From positions 38,413,501 through 38,477,500 of the forward strand of contig JBAIAC010000024.1 of the NCBI GenBank assembly GCA_037349315.1: a DNA stretch of 64,000 nt, given 5' to 3'. Below the pieces are notes generated by a model. It was not told where the DNA came from and ran no database searches. It saw only the letters and a program-made list of their open reading frames with translations. Shown in pieces: positions 23,078-34,568 of this stretch (the stretch's first letter is position 1; each line of letters opens with the position of its first letter). Made by a program: the position numbers and the translations under genes. This DNA comes from Chelydra serpentina (taxonomy: Eukaryota; Chordata; Testudines; Chelydridae).

Positions 23078-24762
23078 ATGCCTCGTACTTGTGTGAACAG
23101 TGCAGATAACTTCTGCTATGTTTGTGGTGAAGTGACTTTTGCATCACAAAAGCGCAGTATGGTTAAGAAAACCTATCACCTTTCTTTTGGCTGCAAAATT
23201 GGAGATCAGGAGGAGAGGTGGGCCCCACACATATGCTGCAACACTTGTGCAACAAATCTTTGCCAGTGGTTGAACAGGAAAAGGAAATCTATGCCTTTTG
23301 CAGTGCCAATGATTTGGAGAGAGCCAACAGATCATACCAGCAATTGTTACTTCTGCATGGTGCCTCTAGTTGGGAAAGGTGTGTCAAAGAAGAAAAAGTG
23401 GACTGTGCATTATCCAAACATTCCATCAGCTATACGCTCAGAACCCCACGGAGAAGGACTGCCGGTTCCTGATGCACCAGAATCATTCTCACTTGAGTCA
23501 GACGAGGAAGAGGAAGAGGATGAAACTTCTGGTCCTGAACCATCAATGTCACAGGACCCACATTTTCTCCCATCCTCCTCCTCTGAACCACACCTCATAA
23601 CATAAGGTGAACTGAATGACCTTGTCAGGGATTTGGAACTACCCGAGAGTAAGGCAAAGCTTTTGGGCTCCAGACTACAGCACTGGAATCTCCTGGCAGG
23701 TGATGTTAGGGTTTCCATGTTCCGTGACCGTCAAAAGGATCTTGTCCCATTCTTCTTCATGGAAGGTGATCTTGTAGCCTGCAACAACATCGATGGTGTG
23801 ATGGCAGCCCTCAACATCGTTCACGATCCAGATGAGTGGAGACTGTTCATTGATTCATCAAAGACGAGTCTTAAAGCTGTTTTACTGCATAATGGCAATG
23901 TTTTGCCATCAATTCCAGTTGGTCATGCAGTCCATATGAAGGAAACCTATGACAACATGAAACAACTTTTGAGGTGCATAAACTATGACCAACATCAGTG
24001 GCAGCTTTGTGGCGATTTGAAGGTTGTTGCTCTCTTGCTTGGTCTGCAGACTGGATACACAAAGTACTGCTGTTTTCTCTGCGAATGGGATAGTCGTGCA
24101 AGAGATTCCCACTACATCAAGAAAGACTGGCCACTCCGACAGTCATTGGAGCCTGGGAGGAAAAGTGTTCAACATCCACCACTTGTTGAATCAAGGAAGA
24201 TTTTGTTACCACCCTTACACATCAAGGTGGGTCTGATGAAGAACTTTGTCAAGGCCATTGACAAAACACAAGCAGCTTTCAAGTACCTCCGTGAAAAATT
24301 TCCAAGGTTAAGTGAAGCTAAGATAAAGGAAGGTGTCTTTGTTGGTCCTCAGATTCGTGAACTTCTTCGAGATGATGCATTTGACCGTGCACTGCGTGGC
24401 AAGGAAAAAAAGGCATGGAAAGCCTTCCAGTTAGTGGCAATAAATTTTCTCGGAAACAACAAGGCAGACAACTACAGGTTGTTGGTGGAAAACCTCCTCA
24501 AGGCATACAAAAGCCTTGGTTGCAACATGTCACTAAAGATACATTTTTTGCACTCTCATCTAGATTTTTTTCCACCGAACTGCGGAGCAGTGAGCGACGA
24601 GCACGGCGAGCGTTTCACCAGGACATTGCAACAATGGAGAAACGCTATTAGGGCAAATGGAGCCCATCAGTGCTTGCAGACTATTGCTGGACAGTGACAA
24701 GAGATGCTCCATTTAATGAATACAAGAGACAAGCCAAGAAACGCCGAGTAGACACTGAATAG
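23078..24762 (+). pseudogene. Broken transposon-like gene, about 560 codons, family not named
   Basis: The frame opens at ATG 23078 (MPRTCVNSADNFCYVCGEVT). It carries a Cys-rich N-terminal domain (CYVC, CCNTC, CYFC), an acidic Ser/Glu-rich linker, then a conserved region with FIDSSKTSLKAVLL, CGDLKVVALLLGLQ, CCFLCEWDSRARDSHY, LPPLHIKVGLMKNF and CGAVSDEHGERF. Spaced acidic residues, a CxxC-W pair and an HxxxG segment resemble RNase H-fold transposases, but I cannot place it in a named superfamily. I recall near-identical uncharacterised proteins from many animals. It is inactive here: an in-frame TAA at 23603-23605, a 1-base frameshift near 24612 and an in-frame TAG near 24649. Residual homology in the shifted frame runs to the stop at 24760-24762. 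The length is close to complete, so the insertion is only moderately old. Confidence 0.75.
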
Positions 24763-24804
24763 GACTAAACTATGTACATAATAGTTTTTTGCCTTTTGTT
24801 TCAT

Positions 24805-24810
24805 AATAAA
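24805..24810 (+). terminator. AATAAA polyadenylation signal of the broken gene
   Basis: AATAAA lies 43 bases after the ancestral stop of the broken gene, in a T-rich context. A position this close to the coding end is usual for compact transposon genes. Confidence 0.5.
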
Positions 24811-25667
24811 TTTTATTTATATAACCCCTTTGCTGATTTTTAAAGTCTTACATAAACAGGACAAGTGAAATAGTATCATCTAAAGCAACCATAAACAAAT
24901 GAAAAGACCTAGGTTTACAATTTATGCTTAAAACTCTACTATCTACACAATATACATAGACATAAAATGTAAAAACTTAAATATCTTAGAAACAGTAGCC
25001 AATCGGTTGTTTTAATTGTCATATTTGAATTCAGCACATCAAAATACATACTAAATAGCACATTTTATCTCTAAAGCAGACGACTTCTCAAAAATTGTAG
25101 ACCAGTGTAATTTTCATTAAAGCAGGCAGAGGATTACAATTTAATTCTCATCTCTGATGTTCAAACTATACCAACTGCTTGCATCGGTCTTGTGGACTGA
25201 ACTTATATTATTCCATAGAATGCTAGGTTTTTCTGTCAGTTTGCCTTTTATATATTATCTGATTATTTAAATATAAATAAACTTTTATTGTCTGAATTTT
25301 GCCATGAGTTACAAACATTAGCAGCTAAAGCATTTTATGAAAATCATCACGCAGGACGAACTTCCAGAGAAAAATCAAACCTGAAACCATAAGCAAATGT
25401 ATTATATAAACATTGCTTGTAGAACGTTAACATTTGCAATTCAACAAAAAATCTTTTGCTACTGAGAACTTCCAAAAATGTCATTCTTAAGAGACATATT
25501 ACAGCCTCTGTTCTTTCTAAATAGTTAAAATAAATAAATGCAGTTGTCCTATAGAAATCTTGCCTGCAGGGATACTTAACATAGTTATATATCTGTGTAG
25601 GAAGATGCACATTGTACATCATCCTAAATACATACACATGAATCTTATACATATGAGGAAGTGTACT

Positions 25668-25860
25668 CAAGAGGAAGAAGCACAGAATTCAGAATCCGGA
25701 AGCCTTGATTTCTAATGCAGCTCTGACATGTTCTTGCTGTGTACCTTGGGCAAGTCACTTACCCTCCCTATTTCAGTTTCTCCATCTATTATGATGGAGA
25801 TACTATTTACTATCCTACTTCACAAGGCTGTTGTAGTGGTTCATTAGGTAGTGCTTTGAA
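25668..25860 (+). mobile_element. MIR SINE
   Basis: It contains 'ccttgggcaagtcacttacc' and 'cagtttctccatctattatg', the core of the mammalian-wide/amniote MIR family. It then continues through 'cacaaggctgttgtagtggt'. It is diverged and lacks clear ends. Confidence 0.75.
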
Positions 25861-26448
25861 TATACCAGACCAAATTACACCAGTGTAAATTCAGAGTAAC
25901 TTGACTGAAATCAATCCAGAATAACACTGATGTCCTATAAAGGGCAGTAGGAATACTATTATTGAAACAGGTAAGGCTGTGCAATCCAAGAACAAACAAG
26001 GCAAAATTATGAATCCCCACAGAGTTATTGGGTCAGATTCTCAGCTGGTATAAATGAATGTAGTTCTTTTGACTTCAGTGGAGGTATATCAATTTACCAG
26101 CAGAAAATATGCCTCATAATTCCATATAGCCCCCTATCATTGTGGATCTTTAAAGACAGAAAAGACAAGATCCATGCCTTGAGGAATACATTGGTTCAGG
26201 CAAATATGATATATGGGGTAACCATACAGTTACAACAAAGTTTTAGAGACAAAAGCACTCGGGTCAAAGCATGGTTTCATGACAGAAGTGGGTTTTAGTG
26301 TGGGATTTGATTTGATGAGGGAAAGGGAGTGTGCTAAGCATGAAGAAGGTGAGATGATGTTTCAAATGTTTGAGACTGCAGCATAGAATGTAATGAAATC
26401 AGTGGATATATATTGGTAGCATTGGTAGTGCTGGCATAGGCTAAGGAG

Positions 26449-26711
26449 CATAGGCGCCGACTCCGTGGGTGCTCTGGGGCTGGAGCACCCACAGGGAAAA
26501 ATTGGTGGGTGCTCAGGACCCACCGGCAGCTCCCCACCGGCCCCGCACCCGTTACCGTAGAACTTACCTTTGCCCCGGACGCCGGGTGATGTTGCGGGGC
26601 TCCGCCCCAGACACCGGCCGACGTTGCGGGGCCCCGCCCCCGATGCCGGCCAACGTTGCGGGGCCCCGCCCCCGACGCACCCAGCGGAACCGATGGAAGT
26701 CGGCTCCTATG
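26449..26711. mobile_element. hAT-like MITE, 263 bp, perfect 8-bp TSD
   Basis: It begins CATAGGCGCCGACT and ends AGTCGGCTCCTATG, an inverted pair with one mismatch. It is flanked by CTAAGGAG at 26441-26448 and 26712-26719. The interior is very GC-rich, with a 32-bp unit repeated three times (GTTGCGGGG at 26591, 26623 and 26655). The open frames over it are by-products of its composition. Confidence 0.92.
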
Positions 26712-27480
26712 CTAAGGAGCGGTGCCGAAACAGCATTTTCCACTCTACAGGGGGTTTGTTAGCAATCCTCTCTGACCTACAGAGAGAGAGGCACTGATGG
26801 GCACTGGAGGGAATTGTGTCTGCTTCTTTCCATGGAGGAAAGGTTTCCATAACAGCGCATGACCAAGATATTGGTTGCAAACACAATGGTCAACAGCTAG
26901 TGACATCTACAGGCATTTCGAAGAAAGTCCCATGAAGATGACAGACCACAAACTGGAGAGGGAACAGAGTAAAGAGTTAGCATCACACTACTAGGCCACT
27001 GGGTTTTAGTGGGCAAGAACTCTCCTCTTAAAAGGGCTAGTGTGATCCCCTGGTGTATTTTCCCCCCAAATCAGAGCACATTATACATGAACAGCATTTA
27101 TAAAACTGCAGCACCAATCTGGCCATTTAAGAAAGGAAAAGGACTCCCCTACCATCATGATGCTTGTTTTTTTCTACTTCAGTTGCCTTCACAAAGGTGT
27201 CAAGTTTCAGCCTAATTAGGGTAGCAACTATTTTTTATGGATTCCACCATATGGTCATCAATATTGTCAGCTGTCAAGCTAGCTATTGGAATTTGGACCA
27301 AACTAACTCAATCCATTTTAAGTGGTAGAGAAGCAAAATGCAAAAAATAGCGAGGCTCACAAAGGCCTTACCACTGAAAAAAGATAAAATACTAATTTAG
27401 TAAAAATAGGCAGTGCTGCAGGAATTATATTGTACAGATGGGAAGTTATTAACCTTTTATCGAATACATACATAGTATTA

Positions 27481-27797
27481 CCGTAGAACCTCAGAGTTAC
27501 AAACACCAGAGTTGCGAACTGACCAGTCAACTGCACACCTCATTTGGAACTGGAAGTACAATTAGGCGGCAGCAGCAGACAAAAAAAAGGCAAATACAGT
27601 ACAGTACTATGTTAAACAAACTACTAAAAAATTAAGGGAAAGCAGCATTTTTCTTCTGCATAGTAAAAGCTGTATTAAGTCAGTGTTCAGTTGTAAACTT
27701 TTGAAAGAACAACCATAACATTTTGTTCAGAATTATTAACATTTCAGAGTTACGAACAACCTCCATTCCCAAGGTGTTCATAACAGAGTTTCTACTG
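27481..27797. mobile_element. Tc1/mariner-Tigger-like MITE, TA target
   Basis: Starts CCGTAGAACCTCAGAGTTAC and ends with the inverted counterpart ...AACAGAGTTTCTACTG, flanked by TA on both sides. Internal 'cagagttacgaacaacctcc' is shared with the copy at 49730-50364. Non-coding. Confidence 0.8.
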
Positions 27798-29600
27798 TAT
27801 ATGTAAAGAGCCAAAATAAATAATGCTGATGGATATAATAGCAATGCATTTGAATGCAGCACTCTTTAAAGAGTGTGCATACAATTTTTTGGTTTATCAG
27901 TTTTTGCTGGCAGTGTATTATGGAAGTTTTCTGCACATCTAAATATTAGAAAATTCATAAAAAGTTAAAGTATCCTATTTGTTTTCTTTAGTCAGTATAA
28001 TTTTAAAATGGTTAATATTTGATAGGTTAATAATAAATATTTTAATATAGTATATTGCAGTCAGAAGTAGATCAAAAGGAGATACAAAGTAAGTTCCAAA
28101 AGATAAATTTTTATTAGGCACATGAAATAGAACATAAAGCTTGATAGCAATTACCATTTAATCTATTCATGTTTGGAAACATATTGAAGAGGAAGCATAT
28201 AACTCAGTTAATTGTTATGAATTATTAATTGCTCATTTCAACTGTGATGAGCAGGGTTGCTCTTATTGTGAAAAGCTGTCATGCTTCTCTCAAACCTATT
28301 CAGTGGCCTTAACCTTTGTGTAATTTGCTTGCTACCATTTCAGGAGAACAAAAAGAAAAGATCCATTGAACCAGTACTGAGGTTTTGATCACATGGGTCT
28401 AAAGGGGACAATTTAGGTTGAAATAAAGCAATCATCATGTTTAATTAGAAACAAAAAAAGATTATTGACCTGAGTTAATCAAAGCTACTTGACATTTCCT
28501 TGCCATCGATGTTATTTATGCAATACTGACACAAGTACACACTAACATGCACAAATATTTCCATCAGAGCCTAGCGTCGCCAACAAGATTTTCCTGTTCA
28601 TGATAACACTTGTGTGAGAACCAAAGGTTAATTTAAAGGCAGCTGATTAGGCTGCTAGATTGACTGGCTGACCCCCAGCTGATTCTGGAAGGTTCTGGAC
28701 CATATTTCTTACTGAGGAAATATGACATTTTATGAATGGCAATAAACAAATAAAATCAAGAAAACATATCGCTATAACTAAACTGTTAACACTCCTAAAC
28801 TTAGAATTAAGCAATACAGTCATCAAGTCACAATTAAGGTAAAATCAACAAGTTACCAGTAAGATTGGATTAGAATTAAATCATCAATTTAGTCAAAATA
28901 TCAAATTAATACAGCAGATAATCAATCCTTAGAAGTCCCAAAACCAAATTAGAGAACTTTCCCCATGGCACTACTATCAAAATTTAACTGGTTTTATATT
29001 TAATATTAAAACCAAATTGTAATGTAATGTAAGTCACAACCTCACAGCCAGTGAAAGCTTAAGTGGATTTTACTGCAATGTGATGGCTAACTCTTTTCAT
29101 TCCCTCCAATACTGACAATGGAAGCCTTAATAGGACCATTTGATGAGCAGAAGTTTAACAAATCTTACTTAACCGTTTACAGCTGACAATCTGAAGGGTG
29201 GGGTTTTTTTGGATGCTTGCAGAACACTTGTAGCAAGTATTTGTATGAGGTCTGTTTATACCTGGGAAACTTTCTTACTGGTAACTTTCCTGTGTGGACT
29301 TTACGAGTGCTCATACACACATACATGCAGACAACCACCCTTCCACGTCCTAAATTAATAAAAGGTTTGGATGTGTCTCCATTACTAAAACGAAGGACAA
29401 AAATAGCAAAAAGGATAAATAATATACTGAAGATAATAAGGGTGATCTCTTCAGCACTCAGAGTCTATTGATTCACATGGTGTAGGAGCTGGATCTGAAG
29501 TGACAGTCAAGAAACCATATAGTGACGGGGCTGGAACAGTGTTTCATGTTAGTGGGGCCTTTCAGGTGCTGGGAGACTTGTCAGAGACTGGCATAACTTA

Positions 29601-29782
29601 GAATCATAGAATATCAGGGTTGGAAGGGACCTTAGTAGGTCATCTAGTCCAACCCCCTGCTCAAAGCAGGACCAATCCCCAATTTTTGCCCCATATCCCC
29701 AAATGGCCCCCCTCAAGGATTGAACTCACAACCCTGGGTTTAGCAGGCCAATGCTCAAACCACTGAGCTATCCCTCCCCCCC
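29601..29782 (-). mobile_element. tRNA-derived SINE with CR1-type tail
   Basis: On the minus strand it starts with a tRNA-like head (GGGATAGCTCAGTGGTTTGA, an A-box match, then a B-box-like 'gtgagttcaatcc'). It continues into a body ending in the CR1 3' tail 'ggttggactagatgacct' and 'tattctatgattc'. A CR1-like tail lets such SINEs borrow the CR1 reverse transcriptase. It is nearly full length at about 180 bp. Confidence 0.82.
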
Positions 29783-31114
29783 AAACAGGGGCAACTTGTT
29801 CATTGTTGCCTTCCCTTTCCACTCAGGAGGCTGGCCTCAGGAATCAGAAGCATCGGTCTCCCTCAAGTCCCACTTAAGGAAGCACATCATATGCACTGTG
29901 GGCTTCTGACCCCCAACATAAAAAGACACAAGACTGGTTTTGAGGTAGTTGCCATAGCCCCCACTCCTTTTAGAGTGACACTAACATCTGCCCCCAACTT
30001 GTAGGGGAAAGAGCCCTAAATATCCTATAAAAATAAGCAGAAGACCCTAAGAGAAACACCAACCACTCCACATGCATCCATCAGCAATACTAAAAATTAA
30101 TATGGACATCTCATGACAGATGTCACCATCTTTTCTTGCAAACAAGACAATTTGGCAACCATCATCTTCTAAAACCGTGTCAAAGGTTACACAGCTTGTG
30201 TCTGGAATTCCCATTGTAGAGCAGCAAGTTACTTTAAAGCTTATCAAAATAACCCATTTAAAATAGAAATAATTAAAGTTTGTACAAGGTCTGTATTCTC
30301 ATATATGATATTTCTCTCACACTTAAGTGTTTGAGCGTGCAAGGTGCTAAGGGCCTCCTGAGACGAGCTGAGCTCCCTTCAATTCTTGCTGAAGCCAGTG
30401 TTTTTACACTGTTTATTAACATTATACTTTTTACATTCCTGCAGCCTCCAAAAGACACTATCTGGACTAGTTCACCTGAAAATTGAATGGTTTGCAATTG
30501 GCTTCTTAAGTTCTTTTAACTTCAGGAGGCATAACTAATGTTACGGTTCATTGACTACTGACCTGGAATTGAACATACTAAAATACCCAAAAAATCTTCT
30601 CAAACTGAATAGCTATTTTATTAAATCTGAGCTAAAGGATTTATTGCTTGGTGTCGATAGATTAACAACTTTATAAATAAATGATCTCCTGAAAATAAAT
30701 GAAGGCCTGTCATTATTTACTTCCTTTATGGAATACAAGAGATTAACTTTCACATATCCTTATCTGATTCCCACCTCAATGTATTTTCCCCAGAACCCCT
30801 ATCTATCTAACCCAAACTATTTTAAGGACCTGATTCTGAAAACCTTTACTCATGCAAGAAGTCTGTCCATCTTCAAACTCATTTGGCCCCCAGTACCTGT
30901 AGCACCTTTAATGAATGCATCGTCACAACACTGCGCTGAAATAGGCACATTAGTAGTCTCATTGACTTCAAGCTTTGCTGAAAGTTAAGCATGTAAGTGT
31001 TTTTGGGATCAAGGCCCAAGTGACTTGGCAAAGTCACACAGAAATTCAACCACAGAGCTGGGAACCAAAGACATATCTCTTGAGTGCCAGTCCAGTGTCT
31101 TCACCAAAAGTCTC

Positions 31115-31390
31115 ATAGATTCATAGACTTTAAGGTCAGAAGGGACTCTCCTCTCTCCCTGGTATTTATCCCTCTGATGTATTTATAGAGAGCAATCATA
31201 TCTCCCCTCAGCCTTCTTTTGGTTAGGCTAAACAAGCCAAGCTCTTTGAGTCTCCTCTCATAAGGTAGGTTTTCCAGTCTTCTGATCATCCTTGCAGCCC
31301 TTCTTTGCACCTGTTCCAGTTTGAATTCATCTTTCTTAAACATGGGAGACCAGAACTGCACACACTATTCCAGGTGAGGTCTCACCTTTC
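31115..31390 (-). mobile_element. CR1 LINE 3' fragment, minus strand
   Basis: Minus-strand translation gives the end of a CR1 reverse transcriptase: [20 protein letters not shown], then [20 protein letters not shown] and [20 protein letters not shown]. It carries the CR1 3' sequence 'agattcatagactttaaggt' on the plus strand. It is 5'-truncated. Confidence 0.85.
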
Positions 31391-31719
31391 ATTTTCTTTC
31401 ATCAATATGATTTCAAGATACACATCTGTTGATTACCAGTTAGAATGTAAGATTACCAGTTTTCTTACATTGAACCAAAGTTAGTGGCAGAATGACTAAA
31501 AGAGACTTCACTGGAAGCCAGTTCCACATTCATTACCATTATCTTCTCTTATAAAGAAAATAATTAAATCAAAATAAAACCTTAACCTGTGATCATGAGG
31601 TGAGAAGGGGAGAAGATGAGATAGTGCCAGAAATTACAGGATCTCTACAGAGAAAGGGAAGGAAATAGATAGATTGATTATGAACCTGTTACTGGAAATT
31701 GGTGCTTTCTGAAGATCAC

Positions 31720-31990
31720 TAAGGACAGGTCTACACTACTGACTTATATTGGTGTCAGTACATCACTGAGGGATGTGAAAAATCCACACCCCTGAGCGAT
31801 GTAGTTATACCCCAGTGTAGACAGCACTACTTCGGTGGGAAAGTTTCTCCCATCAACATATCTACCACCTCTCACACAGGTGGATTAACTACAACAGTGG
31901 GAGAAGCTCTCCCATCGGCATAGGAGCATCTTCACTTAAGCGCTACAGAGGCTGAGCCGATGCAGCATTTTAAGTGAAGACCTGCCCTAA
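31720..31990. mobile_element. Harbinger-like MITE, best preserved copy
   Basis: Starts TAAGGACAGGTCTACACTAC and ends 'agtgaagacctgccctaa'. It has internal 'gggatgtgaaaaatccacac', 'gtgtagacagcactact' and 'gtggattaactacaac'. Related copies are at 8816, 15582, 38455 and, partially, 4765. Confidence 0.75.
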
Positions 31991-32472
31991 TAGTTGAGAT
32001 CAGCTTGGTAAAATACATTAAAGGAACAGTCCTCAAATATCAGGTATCCCGTTTATGTCTGGAGCCCAGTAAAGGGTCTGCAGTGTTTAAAGCATTGTGT
32101 CCAAAGCCATTTCTTGCTGTATGATTACATATTGGACAGGTACATGTTTCTTTCTTTTCAATGATTATCTGTGCCCTCTTGGTAGACCAAACTCTGCAGA
32201 TGGTATTTCAGAGCAGCATGTTAACATTCACACAAATGCCTACCCACTGAACCTGGAAACAGTGTTTAGATTTATATTTTTATTATTTTAATGATCATCC
32301 ATTGGGTCATTTTGACCCTACCGGTTCTTTTCCACTTTTCAAACAAATATAAACCCCAACAGATTTTACTGGTCTACAAAGAACAGAAGCACGAAAGCCA
32401 CATCTTAATATTCATTTATGAGTGAATAAACTAAAATATTTATCTGCTCTGGGGTGCTTGGATGTAAACTGC

Positions 32473-33033
32473 TAGGGTAACCAGACAGCAAATGTGAAAA
32501 ATTGGGACAGGGGTAGGAGGCAGTGGCGTAGCCAGGTTTAGAGCACAGGGGGAGCAGCGGCGCTATAAAAAGGCGCCTCCCCGATCCCCCTGTACTCACC
32601 TGGCGGCGCTTTAAAGGGCCTGGGGCTCCAGCCGCTGTGGAGCCCCCGGGCCTTTTAAATCCCCACCCGAGCCTGGCTCCGGCAGCGGAGCTGGGGAGAG
32701 GGTGCTTTAAAGGGCCCACGGCTCCCCGCAGTGGCAGGAGCCGCCGGCCTTTTAAAGCAGCCCCCCCCCCAGCCCCGCTTCCAGAGCTGGGCTGCGGGGG
32801 GACGCTTTAAAAGGCCGGCGGCTCCTGCTGCTGCGGGGAGCCGCTCGCCCTTTAAAGCGCCCCCCGAGCCCGGCTCCCGCAGCCGGGCTAGGGCGGCGCC
32901 TTAGCGCCGCTTCTCCTCACAGGGGGAGTGGCCGCTCCCCCTGCTCCCCCCCGCCCCGGCTACGCTACTGGTGGGAGGTAATAGGAGCCTATATATGAAA
33001 AAGACCCAAAAATCGGGACATCTGGTCACCCTA
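32473..33033. mobile_element. hAT-like MITE split by a second hAT-like element
   Basis: The outer element starts TAGGGTAACCAGACAGC and ends CATCTGGTCACCCTA, in the reverse orientation to the copy at 2455. Flanking direct repeat AAACTGC (imperfect). It is interrupted by the GC-rich element at 32521-32970. Confidence 0.85.
32521..32970. mobile_element. GC-rich hAT-like element nested in the MITE
   Basis: It starts CAGTGGCGTAGCCAGG and ends CCCCGGCTACGCTACTG, inverted termini with few mismatches. It is flanked by GTAGGAGG (32513-32520) and GTGGGAGG (32971-32978), an 8-bp duplication with one difference. The interior has repeated 'ctttaaag' and 'cggcggctcc'-type blocks able to fold back. The long minus-strand open frame over it is compositional. 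Confidence 0.88.
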
Positions 33034-34446
33034 AAACTGCAAACATTGAGCTGGTGTTTCAAAGCTACAGAACATATACCCTGAAGCTGCAGCTAAGCTG
33101 CACTTCAGTACAGGGGACACAAAGGTGGTTTTAAGCCACATTTACTTTCCATCAGTCGGCCATCCTGTTCTTGGTCTGGTCCCTGCTTAAATTAGAGCAA
33201 CTTTAAGACTTCTTTAAGGGACCCACAGAGTCATTCTAACAGTAGGGAATTGCCAGGCTATAAGGGACACTCACCCAGCCACACCTCCCTTTATGGGGGG
33301 ATCCTTCACTGACTAGTTATGCTGGCTTTAGGGCAGCTTTGGCAAGCAGTGCTGAGTAGCCTTAAGGGAAGCACTAAGCCTGTAATCTAAAGAGCCACCA
33401 AGCTACCTGACATGTGCTTACCATTTTCAGTTTCATTTGCAGTGACAGGCAACAACAAATATAAACAGCATCCTCATTAAATGAAACCTAAAAAGTGTCC
33501 ACAGGAGACAGTTCAGCAGGGCGTACTATTAACGAGATGCTGCCTCATAGTGTTTTCTGAATATTATACATATTTTAAGAAGAAAATGAATTTCTCTTTT
33601 ATCCCAAAAGATCCTTGAAATGGGACTCTTGCTTTGAAAAGTTTAGAGTTTTATTTCCAAGGGGGAAAAAGAGCTTCATAACATGTAGCTCTTTATTTCA
33701 AGAACTAACACTGAATTTGGATAATGAGGCAATAGAAATTGAATACTACAGTGAGGACAGGTTTATATCACAGGGTCCCAAACTGCTTCCACTGACTAAC
33801 CGCCTACTGACTTCAAAGAGCGCAGGACAGTGCTCACAATAGGATGTCAACTGGAGTCACTAGTGCAAGGAAATTCTTAGGGCAGACACAGCACACTAAA
33901 ATCAGTCTCACTGCATCAGTGCTCTGCAACACACTGCATTTCTGTGCCATCAGGCTTCAGTTCACAGAAACACATTCCATCCCTGGGAGCTTCTTTACCA
34001 ATAGATTGTAATGCTGCACCACATACAGTTGGTGCACATAATGGCTCAGCTGTTTCAAAATGCATCTGTCCAAACTGCACGTGCACAAACTCCCATTTGG
34101 TGCACAACGTCTCTCTGCATCCCTATTTGCATATGGAAAACAAGGGCAGCACGTGTGCAGCAGAATTTGTGTACGTGCAAAGTTTGGAAAATATGGCCCG
34201 ATATTTGCACCCCTGACAGAAATAGGGCCACCTATTGTGTGCAGCTTGATTACCGTGTACTGGATCAGAACAGCCTAAAGGTCGCTCTAACTCATGTCAG
34301 ACTGCAATGGGGTGAAAACACAGCTAAGAATAGGTTAGGGCACCTCGTTCTCTCCATGCCCCCTGTTCCCTTGTCTGGCAGCATGGAGTATGCCTACAAT
34401 GCAGCTGGGAGGTGCAATTCCTGGCATGGGTAGACAAACTCGCACT

Positions 34447-34568
34447 TAGGTGACCAGACAGCAAGTGTGAAAAATCAGGATGGGGGTGGGGGGTAATAGG
34501 AGCCTATATAAGAAAAAGACCCAAAAGTCAGGACTGTCCCTATAAAATTGGGACATCTGGTCACCCTA
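34447..34568. mobile_element. hAT-like MITE, 122 bp
   Basis: Starts TAGGTGACCAGACAGCAAG and ends GACATCTGGTCACCCTA. The flanks CTCGCACT and CTC-CACT are an 8-bp duplication with one base lost. Same family as 2455-2578, opposite orientation. Confidence 0.85.

Larger units (their letters stand above)
22600..25070 (+). mobile_element. Unclassified transposon-like element carrying a decayed gene
   Basis: A 2.4-kb unit surrounds the broken gene at 23078-24762. Upstream it has alternating GATGCAAT/ATTGCATC motifs (22861-22940). Downstream it has an AATAAA signal at 24805-24810. Possible inverted ends are weak: TTGATTGGCTCTAG near 22660 against AGCCAATCGGTTG near 25002. No target duplication was identified and the outer borders are estimates. 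Assignment as a mobile element is an inference from protein family behaviour and context. Confidence 0.55.

Noticed and set aside
26469..26797. Arg/Pro-rich open frames as small genes
   Set aside because: They lie on a CpG-rich MITE with an exact 8-bp target duplication.
29217..29471. 84-codon plus-strand frame
   Set aside because: It lies in the large intron, with no similarity recognised and no codon or splice evidence.
29700..29782. A functional tRNA gene on the minus strand
   Set aside because: The A- and B-box-like sequence belongs to the head of a CR1-tailed SINE. No complete cloverleaf or anticodon arm is evident.
32405..32719. 104-residue minus-strand frame
   Set aside because: It is composed of the GC-rich nested hAT-like element and its flanks; no domain.
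33944..34433. Overlapping Cys-containing frames near 34 kb
   Set aside because: Three frames overlap in the same stretch with no conserved motif or splice pattern; probably chance in a locally GC-richer, foldback-prone region.
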